A model generated the notes under the pieces. That model was not told where the DNA came from. It saw only the letters and a list, made by a program, of their open reading frames with translations, and searched no databases. 64,000 nt of DNA from Pseudomonas abietaniphila (GTDB lineage Bacteria; Pseudomonadota; Gammaproteobacteria; Pseudomonadales; Pseudomonadaceae). The position numbers were made by a program, and so were the translations under genes. The DNA is taken from assembly GCF_900100795.1 (NCBI RefSeq), contig NZ_FNCO01000002.1, forward strand, positions 1 through 64,000. Direction: 5' to 3'. Shown here one piece after another: positions 46,100 to 54,400 of this stretch. Position 1 is the first letter of the stretch. Each line of letters opens with the position of its first letter.

Positions 46100-46576
46100 T
46101 TGAAATCACGGAGTTGGTTGCGGATATTGTCGAAGCACGACGGTACGTTCGACCGGATACTGGAGCGCTTGCACATCCTATTGAACCGGGAAGGACTGAT
46201 CGATCATGCCCAGCCGCTGCTGGATCAGGTACGAATTGCCGGTAAGCCGGGACGACCACGCAAACGCAGTCGCTGGTTACTGGCTGACAAAGGATATGAC
46301 GCAGAACACCTGCGCCACTACTGCAACCGGTACCGAATGCAGCCGGTGATTCCACTGCGGGCTATGCCACGCAAGCCTCGGCCAGGCTTGCCCCGGCTCC
46401 TTGATCGTCCAAAGTATCGGCAGCGGAACATCATTGCACGGATTTTGGGCTGGCTAAAAGAGAACCGCAGAATAGGTACCCGCTACGACAAGCTGGCCAG
46501 TAGCTTTGCAGCTATGGTCACCTTGGCCTCGAGCCTACGTTGCATAAGGCAGTACTTTTCGTACAAAACCTAGCCA
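46100..46576 (+). pseudogene. IS5-type transposase remnant with internal deletion
   Basis: The open frame of 157 codons joins an N-terminal piece of an IS5-family DDE transposase ('HDGTFDRILERLHILLNREG') directly to the C-terminal half ('GRPRKRSRWLLADKGYDAEH', 'GWLKENRRIGTRYDKLASSF', 'RCIRQYFSYKT'). The part that normally holds the first catalytic Asp (following 'LID' in full-length relatives) is missing, so the protein cannot transpose. The second Asp ('ADKGYD') and the Glu ('KENRR') remain. The N-terminal region before about 46118 is also lost. Inverted terminal repeats were not found. Confidence 0.8.
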
Positions 46577-46852
46577 AGTACCACGATGACCATCCTCTTT
46601 CGTCCACTGGGTGCCTTCGGTTGGTTCAGTTACACCACTTCTCGAGACACAATTGTCAGGCGTTAAAGCATTTAATCAAGTATTTCAATTAACTTTTGCT
46701 CATTAGCTACATCGGGCTTCCACTACCACTTAGCCATCGTCGATGGCGCTTTATCGTTAACTTCCTAAAGTCTTAAAAAATTGGGAAAACATCCTATGCA
46801 GAGTTTTTTATCTGATTTAAAATTAGGGCTTTGATCAGCTTGAGATACTCAT
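46577..46852. other. AT-rich intergenic region upstream of the HExxH gene
   Basis: The base composition drops visibly here ('ttaaaaaattgggaaaacatc' region) compared with the core genome. It should hold the promoter of the 396-residue gene. No other feature was seen. Confidence 0.4.
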
Positions 46853-48043
46853 ATGGATAACAGGTACGACAAAGGTAAGTTGGCAAGAGACGCTCAAGAG
46901 AACCAATACTTCGACGTTCCCTGGATCAAAGACCTCGCTGAGATCATTGTAGCGGATCTGGTAAAGTGGTCTAATGACGAGATTTATACGAGTTTGGGAG
47001 GGCGGCTTGAATGTGAGTTGCCTTTTGATGAAGCGGTAAACGCTTCAGCGATAGTTTCTCCAAGCAATGCAGCCAATCCTCGTATTGAGATCTTCATGGG
47101 TTTGGTGAGGGAGATATATCGTGATTCATTCACTTTTCCCCTCTTGGCAAATCAGATTTCGAATAGTCCTGATTACGGTGATCCGCTAAAGTCCGAGTTT
47201 TCAAACACCCCTGCTTTTTTCGAAGGTGGAGTGCCAGATATCCCAGAGTCTCAGTATACTGAGATTTATAAATCTATAAAAAATCGTATTGAAGAAGAGG
47301 GGGTTTATTCAGACATTCCCGAAAACGCGTTGGCCTGTCGTTTTTTGATGTTTGAGGTAATGCTCACATGGGTATTCTTCCATGAGCTTAGCCACTTGGT
47401 GCAACGACATTATCTTTTCAGATCTGGGACTGCTACATCTAACAATTTTGAGGTTGTTTATCACGAAGTAAGTAGTGACGAACCTATTGGTGAGGATTGC
47501 CTGGCCTCACAGGCAAGAGAGGTACTAGCGGATGTCGAGGGAAGTGAGCTTACCATAAGATATCTTCTTAGGAAGAAGAGATTCCACTTTTCATCTATTT
47601 ATCTTCTTTTTTGTGCTCAATATTGTATGTTTAATAGATTTTATAAGGCGCATGAAAGCAATTTGAAGCTTGTCAAGGGGGATCATCCCCATCCGGTTAT
47701 TCGGAATGAGATGACATCGCAGTTCGTTTCAGAGTGGTTGGTGTTGTGTTTGGGTAATATGGAAGGGGCTGTCGAGCGCGATCAGATAATACGTTCCGTT
47801 GCATACCTGAATGTGAAGTCTTCTTTGATTTCAGGCGTTTTTTGGGGAAACAGGTATGAAAAAATGGATGGTTCGCTCACGTCCTTCATGAAGCTTTCGA
47901 CGGGCGAATATGTACAGGAAAGAGACGAGTACTACGCCTTGTTGAAGCGCTCCATGCTTGAGCAACTAAAAACAATTAAAAGGCATCATATGCATAAGCA
48001 TAACTTTACCGATTTTATGGGGCACATCGCTTTCTTGTCCTGA
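46853..48043 (+). CDS. HExxH-motif protein, putative metallopeptidase (island cargo)
   Basis: The 396-residue protein holds a zinc-binding signature 'FFHELSHLVQRH' (His177, Glu178, His181). About 40 residues later comes 'REVLADVEGSEL' (Glu222, Asp226/227, Glu229), which may supply the third ligand as in gluzincins and ImmA/IrrE-like peptidases. The N-terminal 170 residues are mostly polar with no signal peptide. The C-terminal half is helical, with a hydrophobic stretch 'FSSIYLLFCAQYCMF'. Codon use is AT-rich, unlike the flanking core genes, which points to transfer. Only a weak ribosome site ('gagatactc') precedes the ATG. No specific family is recognised; protease activity is inferred from the motif. 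Confidence 0.65.
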   Translation: MDNRYDKGKLARDAQENQYFDVPWIKDLAEIIVADLVKWSNDEIYTSLGGRLECELPFDEAVNASAIVSPSNAANPRIEIFMGLVREIYRDSFTFPLLANQISNSPDYGDPLKSEFSNTPAFFEGGVPDIPESQYTEIYKSIKNRIEEEGVYSDIPENALACRFLMFEVMLTWVFFHELSHLVQRHYLFRSGTATSNNFEVVYHEVSSDEPIGEDCLASQAREVLADVEGSELTIRYLLRKKRFHFSSIYLLFCAQYCMFNRFYKAHESNLKLVKGDHPHPVIRNEMTSQFVSEWLVLCLGNMEGAVERDQIIRSVAYLNVKSSLISGVFWGNRYEKMDGSLTSFMKLSTGEYVQERDEYYALLKRSMLEQLKTIKRHHMHKHNFTDFMGHIAFLS

Positions 48044-48147
48044 TAAAGGCGCGGGGAGCTAGGTTTTGTCGGGCGCTCAGGGTGTGTCTGAGTATTCATG
48101 CCCTTCACTTCGTGGCAAGCCTATTGCCGAGGCGAGGTGCCTCTGAG

Positions 48148-48286
48148 GGCACCTCTAAAAACTACCTGCTTTGTCATCGCTGCGTTAAAAACAGGTCTGG
48201 AAATGCTCATTTACAACCCGTAAACTTCGCTTCCTCGCCTGTTTTTGCGTTGCGCTGACTGCCTCGCCTATGTTTTTAGAGGTGCC
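48148..48286. mobile_element. MITE-like element, 139 bp
   Basis: Perfect 15-base terminal inverted repeats, 'ggcacctctaaaaac' and 'gtttttagaggtgcc', bound a 139-bp non-coding element. The inner sequence resembles repeats I recall from Pseudomonas syringae-group genomes. 'ctgag' abuts the left end and lies one base from the right end, a possible imperfect target duplication. The element stands between the HExxH gene and the RES gene. Confidence 0.75.
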
Positions 48287-48523
48287 ACTGAGGCAAGCTA
48301 CCTCGCTTCGAGACATGGCTCGTCAGCTTCCATTCGACTGATCAAGCTAGGCGGTTTGCTTTTTCTTTACCCAAGGAAGTGCCTAGGATAGAAGCATTTC
48401 AGGGGGGGGGATGCGCGGCGGTCGAAAAATAGTGCCTCGCTGCAGACAGTGCTGTTCGTTGCCTCCATGCGCAATGCTCGTTCTAGGAAAATGCAAATGG
48501 GCTAAAAAGAATTATAGTTTGCA
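48287..48523. other. Intergenic region with poly-G tract
   Basis: Between the MITE-like element and the RES gene end there is a run of nine G at 48402-48410. No gene or terminator is clear. The stretch 48044-48147, on the other side of the element, also shows nothing supported. Confidence 0.4.
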
Positions 48524-49444
48524 TTAAATATCTAGCTTTAGGATGTAAAGAAGCTCTGGGTCTGTTGATTTGTTATTCTCTTTGAGGTCGGCAAGGTTTC
48601 CGGTTTGCATATAGTCAGCCCAGATTTCGTCATAAAATTTCTTTGCTAGTGAGTTTTCATCAGTCCAATCACTGAATAAGGCTAAGCCTGCATTGCCATC
48701 AACGCATACGGTAATTACCTGTTGCTGGCCCCCAAGATCTCGCGCGACAAAAGCACCCGAAAAATCTAATTTCCCTTTTGCTTGCAGGTTAAAGCAGGCG
48801 TTAATGGCACCATCCAGCTTGACGGAAGGGTAGCACCAGCCATCAAAGCCGCCTAGGTGGATTTCTTTGGCTATTATATTGCTAATAATATATATGTCAT
48901 CTTTCCGAAAGCTGGTATTTATGAAGTCAAGGATTTCTCTAGCTTTCTCGGCGTGAGCACCAAAATACTCTGGTATAGTTTCGTCTTGCCATCCTACGTC
49001 AATCAGCTCAATGTCATCGATAGACTTGTAAAATATAAGAAGGTAGGGGTCGCCTTCTTCTATACCAACTTCCAGCTTTGGTGCTTTGGTTTGTCCCTCT
49101 GTTGTATATAGAAATTGCTCGCCCGTAACGTTAAGCCTACCAGGCTTTACATGTTTTGCAGGCGCTTCCCACATGTCACCGATGAAGAGCTCCTTCTCTG
49201 TAGGTTCGTCCTTTAGATTTCTAACTCTGATAAAATTTGTATTTCTTGGATAGCTCCTCCGCGATATCGGGATTCGCGGTGTTCGTGCATATCCTGATTG
49301 CCCCATTGCCAGGTCGAGTATGAAGGCAAGCGTCTCATCAGTTTCCCAAGAAGCAGAGTGCTCTTCGAATATTGCTATGCGCCTGCGTATTTCATCGATG
49401 GTTATGCCGCTGAACGCTCTGTCATACATTCGTAGTAGATTCAT
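48524..49444 (-). CDS. RES-domain protein (island cargo)
   Basis: The 306-residue protein shows a RES-domain pattern: Arg in 'FIRVRNLKDE' (about 72-75), 'GRLNVTGEQFLYTT' (102-115), an acidic stretch after it, and the closing 'SNIIAKEIHLGGFDGWCYPS' (188-207) followed by a Phe-ended strand ('INACF'). RES proteins are known as toxins that degrade or phosphorolyse NAD+, usually paired with a Xre-type antitoxin. Here no antitoxin gene is adjacent, and the protein has about 70 extra residues at the N-terminus and 85 at the C-terminus. 'aaggagg' lies just before the ATG. Composition is AT-rich. Calling it a toxin is inference. Confidence 0.68.
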   Translation of the reverse strand: MNLLRMYDRAFSGITIDEIRRRIAIFEEHSASWETDETLAFILDLAMGQSGYARTPRIPISRRSYPRNTNFIRVRNLKDEPTEKELFIGDMWEAPAKHVKPGRLNVTGEQFLYTTEGQTKAPKLEVGIEEGDPYLLIFYKSIDDIELIDVGWQDETIPEYFGAHAEKAREILDFINTSFRKDDIYIISNIIAKEIHLGGFDGWCYPSVKLDGAINACFNLQAKGKLDFSGAFVARDLGGQQQVITVCVDGNAGLALFSDWTDENSLAKKFYDEIWADYMQTGNLADLKENNKSTDPELLYILKLDI

Positions 49445-49905
49445 ATTTCCTCCTTGAATTTTTTGCTCAGGCTAGGTAGAACAGGGTTTTAGCATGGTGG
49501 CCCCTGTTTTGGCAAGGTTCGGCAATCTAGACTGATGCAGCGCTTTGAAACTATGGTTTTAGGCATAATAAAATAAGGAAACAGACGAATATGCAAAGAG
49601 TAAGTATCTATTGAGAGTGACTGAATAGATTTAGAGTGCAGTATTTAGTTGTCGGTTGCTCACGCACATGGGCAGAGGAGAGCAACTCATCGGCCTACCT
49701 TCACTCCGCAGTGTGTGGGAACAACAACGGGTGACTTTTTTAGAAGGGAACTGTTGGACCTCAGGCTGGGGCATCCTTTTCAAACCATCCAAAGCATGCC
49801 CTCAGATGTGCCCCCAATGTAGAAATCCACTGGAAGTGAATGGAGCTCCATGGTTTGTGGAAAGGCAAAAATGATCAGATGAACAGCCTGCCCGACAGCG
49901 CCTAA
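49445..49905. other. Intergenic region upstream of the RES gene
   Basis: These 460 bases include AT-rich sequence with likely promoters for the RES gene, and a forward frame (49656-49874) that looks like chance. At about 49808 'gtgcccccaatgt' recalls the 'gccccca' blocks of the flanking repeats. No gene is supported. Confidence 0.4.
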
Positions 49906-50055
49906 AGACTCTCAGGGTCGCCAAAGAACATTTTGACTACGCTCTAGAACAACATTTTCAGGCAGAAAAATTTCAAATATGCCCCAATTTTGCCCCCAAC
50001 TGCATAAGGTTTACGAGCGATCGCGAGTGGCGTTTTCTGATAGAGACCAAGATGG
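49906..50055. repeat. Island-flanking direct repeat, right copy
   Basis: This is the partner of 45663-45813. The 'gccccaa...gccccca' blocks, the 'cattttgact.cgctctaga' stretch and the ending 'ttctgatagagaccaagatgg' align with the left copy base for base, with many substitutions. Both copies read in the same direction and lie 4.2 kb apart. Confidence 0.65.
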
Positions 50056-50637
50056 ATTCAGATGGCTTTCAGTGTAACTTCTTATTGCATCTGGAGGGAG
50101 GGTGCAGGGCTCATCAAGGACAAGCTAATCCGCTCTCGGTCGAGAGCAGCAACTCCGATCGGCTGTGTTCGACCCAATATTTGCATCCGCGTAATTGGTT
50201 TGCTGGGCTTGGAGGTGTCTACGAAACCAGAGGCGATTCAGGAGTACCGCGATGACGACCACTATCTCGATTCCGATTTGAAGGCGCGACTGGCGAAGAC
50301 GCAGGTCATTGATGGATTGTTTCGCGTGATTTGAGCGAGGAGGGCACCGATCGTCTTGCCTGAACTGTAACCTTGCGTCGCGCCGAGTGTTGTAATCGAT
50401 TGGAAGGCTGCAAAAGTAAGTGTTTTTGCCCCCCTGGTGGAGCCCACGGACGATCAACGCATCAACGCAACATGGAACCCCGCAGATCCGAGCTAGCAGG
50501 ATACTCCGCGCCGAGCTTTCTACGGCTGCGCGGTTATCCAGAGGCCATTCGAACGGCATACATCTCTGCAAGTTGAATAATCTCCAGCCAAGTTCAAGCA
50601 ATTTCCGGGCGCAATCTCGAGTTCGACCATCAGATCG
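50056..50637. other. Unassigned 580-base stretch
   Basis: Several short frames exist on both strands, but none has a convincing start or family resemblance. The region probably contains decayed sequence next to the island boundary. Confidence 0.4.
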
Positions 50638-51228
50638 TCATAGTGTCTTCCAGGCGATCTTTATACTTTGATCGCCTGTACCTCCCAGGGCAGATGGATC
50701 TTCACCCTGTTTTACGGCATCCCACTCGTAGACCGTTTTGCCATTGATCTGCAGCGTGTAGTTGGGAAATCCGTCATGTATGCCGTCGACACTGAACTGC
50801 ACGTCACCTGCGGCCTTGCGCAGGCCGACAATGATCGTGGCATCGATATGGGGTGCCACGGCCAATGGATTGCCACCGTCGATGATGAATTTCACAGCAT
50901 GGCTGGCGCCGTCGAAAGGCGTCCAGACCGCGTTCAGGTTGTCCGTCGTTCGCGCCAGGGTTGCCGTCCCGATTGGCTGCGCGCCCGGGCGCAGGGAGCG
51001 GAACCACGCCGGCTTTCCTGCGCTGGCAGCCAGTACATCGTCACTGTCGTACTCGCGGGTGGTGCCCCAGGCCAGCGCGGGAACCTTCAACGATGTCGGG
51101 CCCGCCTGGTCGAGGTCCAAGGTCACACTTGGGCTGCACTTGGTGCCGCCATTGTAGGCATATGTAAGGTAATAAACGATTTCACTGGGGATGCCGATGG
51201 TGAGTTTGACGGCGATGTTGTTGGCCAC
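50638..51228 (-). CDS. Beta-rich protein of unknown function, GTG start
   Basis: The 196-residue protein is read from a GTG at 51228 with 'aaggaatgatccc' upstream; no ATG in the frame gives a better start. It lacks a signal peptide and membrane helices. The sequence alternates short strands and Gly/Asp turns ('NIAVKLTIGIPSEIVYYLTY', 'VTLDLDQAGPTSLKVPAL', 'GKPAWFRSLRPGAQPIGTAT') and ends 'FSVDGIHDGFPNYTLQINGK' then 'DQSIKIAWKTL', like a beta-sandwich or lectin-like fold. No family is recognised. It is divergent from the 2425-residue gene with 186 bases between, so the two may share regulation and belong to one system. Confidence 0.68.
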   Translation of the reverse strand: MANNIAVKLTIGIPSEIVYYLTYAYNGGTKCSPSVTLDLDQAGPTSLKVPALAWGTTREYDSDDVLAASAGKPAWFRSLRPGAQPIGTATLARTTDNLNAVWTPFDGASHAVKFIIDGGNPLAVAPHIDATIIVGLRKAAGDVQFSVDGIHDGFPNYTLQINGKTVYEWDAVKQGEDPSALGGTGDQSIKIAWKTL

Positions 51229-51414
51229 GGGATCATTCCTTGAAAGTCGACACGTTCAGGAAATGTAGCCAAAAAAAATTTGTTTGCTTGCATAGCGCGA
51301 AAGAAAACGACGACTAGCATTGTGCTATCAATGCAGCGTCTGTTCCAGCAAACAGCCGAGGCGCCCGAACACGCCGTTCTTTGGCAATTTTCCGGGCTCA
51401 CAGGGAGGTGGACA

Positions 51415-54400
51415 ATGTCTGACCGATTTCTGGCGTTTCGTTGTTTCGGTACGTTCTCATGGCCGCCATTGAGGTCGGTCAAGCCCGAAGTACCGGCAGC
51501 GGAGGGGGTGGTCGAGATTCATTACGTTCTCGATGCCAAGAAGGCCGCAATGGTGGGATGCGCGCGCTGGGTACCCAAGGACGCCTGGAAGCCAGATCTG
51601 GAATTCACGGACTCACTCACCAACATTCAACCCGTGCCGAAGAGCTCTGATGCTGCCAAGGCCGTGTTGAAACATGCCGCCGACAAGACTCTTTCGTGGC
51701 GTTTCGATCAATCGGGTGCCGTGCTGGCGTTCGAAGGCGTGCAGGTATTCGAGCAGTATGCGGTGCGCAAAGACCAGGCAGGGGCATTTCATCAGGAACT
51801 GGACCTGCGGGTTCCTGTGGTCCGAGAGCATTTTCCTTCCGGTTCTACGAGTCACTACAAGAGCCGGGTACTGATAGGTCAGGACAGCAATCCTCTTTTG
51901 CGGTTCGACCTGGCGCTGCCTCTGCTGTCCCCCCAGGATGATGAGCAGTTCAAGGCGGAACGAGCGTTTGTCGCGTTTTCCGCGTTGTATAGCCCCCGTG
52001 TGGCCGTGTCCAGTTTCACAGCGATTGCGCAACCGTTGCTCGTGGAAAACATGGAGTTCGGTCGCCAGGACCGCTCGACCGGTAGTGTTGGAGAGAACGG
52101 CATTTCATTCAGCTCGTTGCGACCACCTTCGATGAAGGCTATTGGCCGCTTCGGCTTCGCGTGGGACACCTGGCCGAAAACCAGGAACGTAGAGTCCTGG
52201 GTCGAAATTAGAAAACCGGATTATTGGCCCTCTGCGAAATCGATCCTGGGGCATTTGCTACCTGCCCTGGGTGTGCGTACACCCCCCGATAGTGCTAGTT
52301 TCGACGTTCGCTTCGAAGAGGGCGATATCGGGCCGCTGTTGCCCGCGCTCGGCATTGCGATCAGAAGTTCAGGGAACGGTGACCGCCTTGGTTATCGCAT
52401 CGAACAACGTTTTGCCTTGAACTCCCAGCTTCCATCTACAGATAACGACAAAGTTGCAGATATCCGGGTAAGAAGCAGACTTATCGAGCTGCGTGCTGAA
52501 GGCATGGATGGTACCTGGCTCAGCTTTGGCAAGCAGTTGCATATCACCGTGGTCCTTACCGGAACAGTTACTGATGTCTGGAGCGAAAAGCACGAAATCT
52601 CCGTGCAAGCGAGCATTGGCGGTATCACGGAGTACAACGCCATCGATTTGGGGAAGGTGAGCGGCAACTTTGCCCCAAGAACTCAGGGCACGGGCTTTCT
52701 GGAACTGATCCATGCCTCCATTTCCTCCATGAACCGTGCACGGTTTTCACTACACCAACTAGCGCCGGACCAGCCCCAGTCGAGTCTGCCAAAGCTTGAA
52801 GTGGCGTCCCCCTCAGGCAACGGGCTGATGCATTTCGGGCTGTACGCCAGACAACGCAGCGGTTCCCTGTCCGATGGCAGGCTTGAACTCGAGAAGAAGC
52901 CGTGGATCTGGTCGGCGATGCTGTCGAATCCCGAAGACACGAGCATCTTCAATGACCGCGTAATGGCCGAGAAGCAGACACGTATACCATTGCGGGTCAG
53001 TTGGCCTTCATTGCATCGGCAATCCATTTCATTGGGATGCTATTTGGCTCATGAGACAGACGTTAAGGGAGACGATCTTCGCGGTATCTGTTTGAAGCTG
53101 GTACAAATCGAAAACCTCACCGGCAAGGTCCCACTCACCGCCTCGCTGGGCGGCCTGGAACTGGTCCACGACAAGCCCGTTTTCATCGAATCGACCTCGA
53201 TCCGCATACGTCTGCGCGACGATCCGGGCGTCAGCGGCACCCCCGCAATGCTGGGCATCAAGGTAGCCTTGACCCTCGCTGTGGCGAGAGTCGATCCGTT
53301 GGCCGTGGACGTCCTGCGTGGGGACCGCAGCGGGCGTGCCCAGCCATTGTTGTACCGCGAGCCCGGTGCCACGGCCGGCAGCGGCCAATACCTGCTCAAG
53401 TGCACCGAAGAAATCCGCGGCGATCGCCAATGGCGCCTGCTGGCCAATCTGGATGAAGACATCGAGAGCAACTCGGGGGCGCAGAAGAGCCTGCTGATCG
53501 GCGAGCAACCCTTCACCATCCAGCGTTTCTATTCCACGCCGCTGGAAATGCTCGGAGGCGAGGACAGCGCGACCATCGCCAGCTACGACAGCGACGACCG
53601 GGGTTGGAAGTTCAGGCAGTCCACCGGGCTCTATCACTACGTGCTGCCCCCGCAGGTCATTGGCGAGAGCATGGACAAGCCGCGCCGGCTCGAACTGCAG
53701 GATGCCAAGGTCGAGACAGAATTTGCCGCCAATGGGTTCGTTCGCCCGATCGATGCAGACCAGGACCCGACCGTCACCCGGTCACACCGGCGCGCCGTCG
53801 AATTCCGCCTGACGCCCGCCGCCCACCTGTGGATCCAGCCGGCGGATGTGGAGCGTAACTACGTGCTGCCGGAGTGGGCCGCGGGCGATCTGTTCAACCA
53901 GCGCGGCGAGCTGGGTCTGGGTTGCGCGCTGACCTCGCTGCATGGGGAGTTCCTTTATGGCCTCGCCTTCGGCGTGACGCCGAGACTGGAGCAAGGCACA
54001 GCGCGACGCACCCGGGTCGCGGAAATCGAGGCACTGACCGGGCGTCCGGTGCCCCTCTACGAAGAGCGCGATCAAGACCGCTGGAACCTGCTGCACAAGG
54101 CGATGCAGACACGCCCCCGGCGCCTTGAACTGTGGGCGGACGATCCTACGCAGCAAATGCAGTTCGCGCCGGTGCGCTTCAGCGCTGGCGCGCGCTTCGC
54201 CTTGCGCACGACGGCGCTGCACCGGGCCGCCGTGGCAGCGCTGGAGGCACCGGTCGACGCGGACACAGTGCCGGGTTCGCCAACCCAGGAAACGCCCGAC
54301 CTGTCGCCGCGCCTGCACCCGAACGGATTGTCCGGGGGCGCGTTGTGGCCGATCGAATCAGCCAACGTGCTGCGGCTGGTTCTGGCCCAGCCACGAGCCA

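Noticed and set aside
49656..49874. 72-codon plus-strand frame between the RES gene and the right repeat
   Set aside because: No ribosome site and no protein-like character.
45663..50055. Integrase gene or tRNA attachment site for the island
   Set aside because: No tyrosine recombinase motif and no tRNA sequence was found at either repeat.
50125..50601. 158-codon minus-strand frame in the unassigned stretch
   Set aside because: Cys/Arg-rich with no start signal, and no similarity recognised.
51280..51414. Upstream extension of the 2425-residue gene
   Set aside because: The internal ATG at 51415 has a far better ribosome site and the extension reads through the likely promoter.
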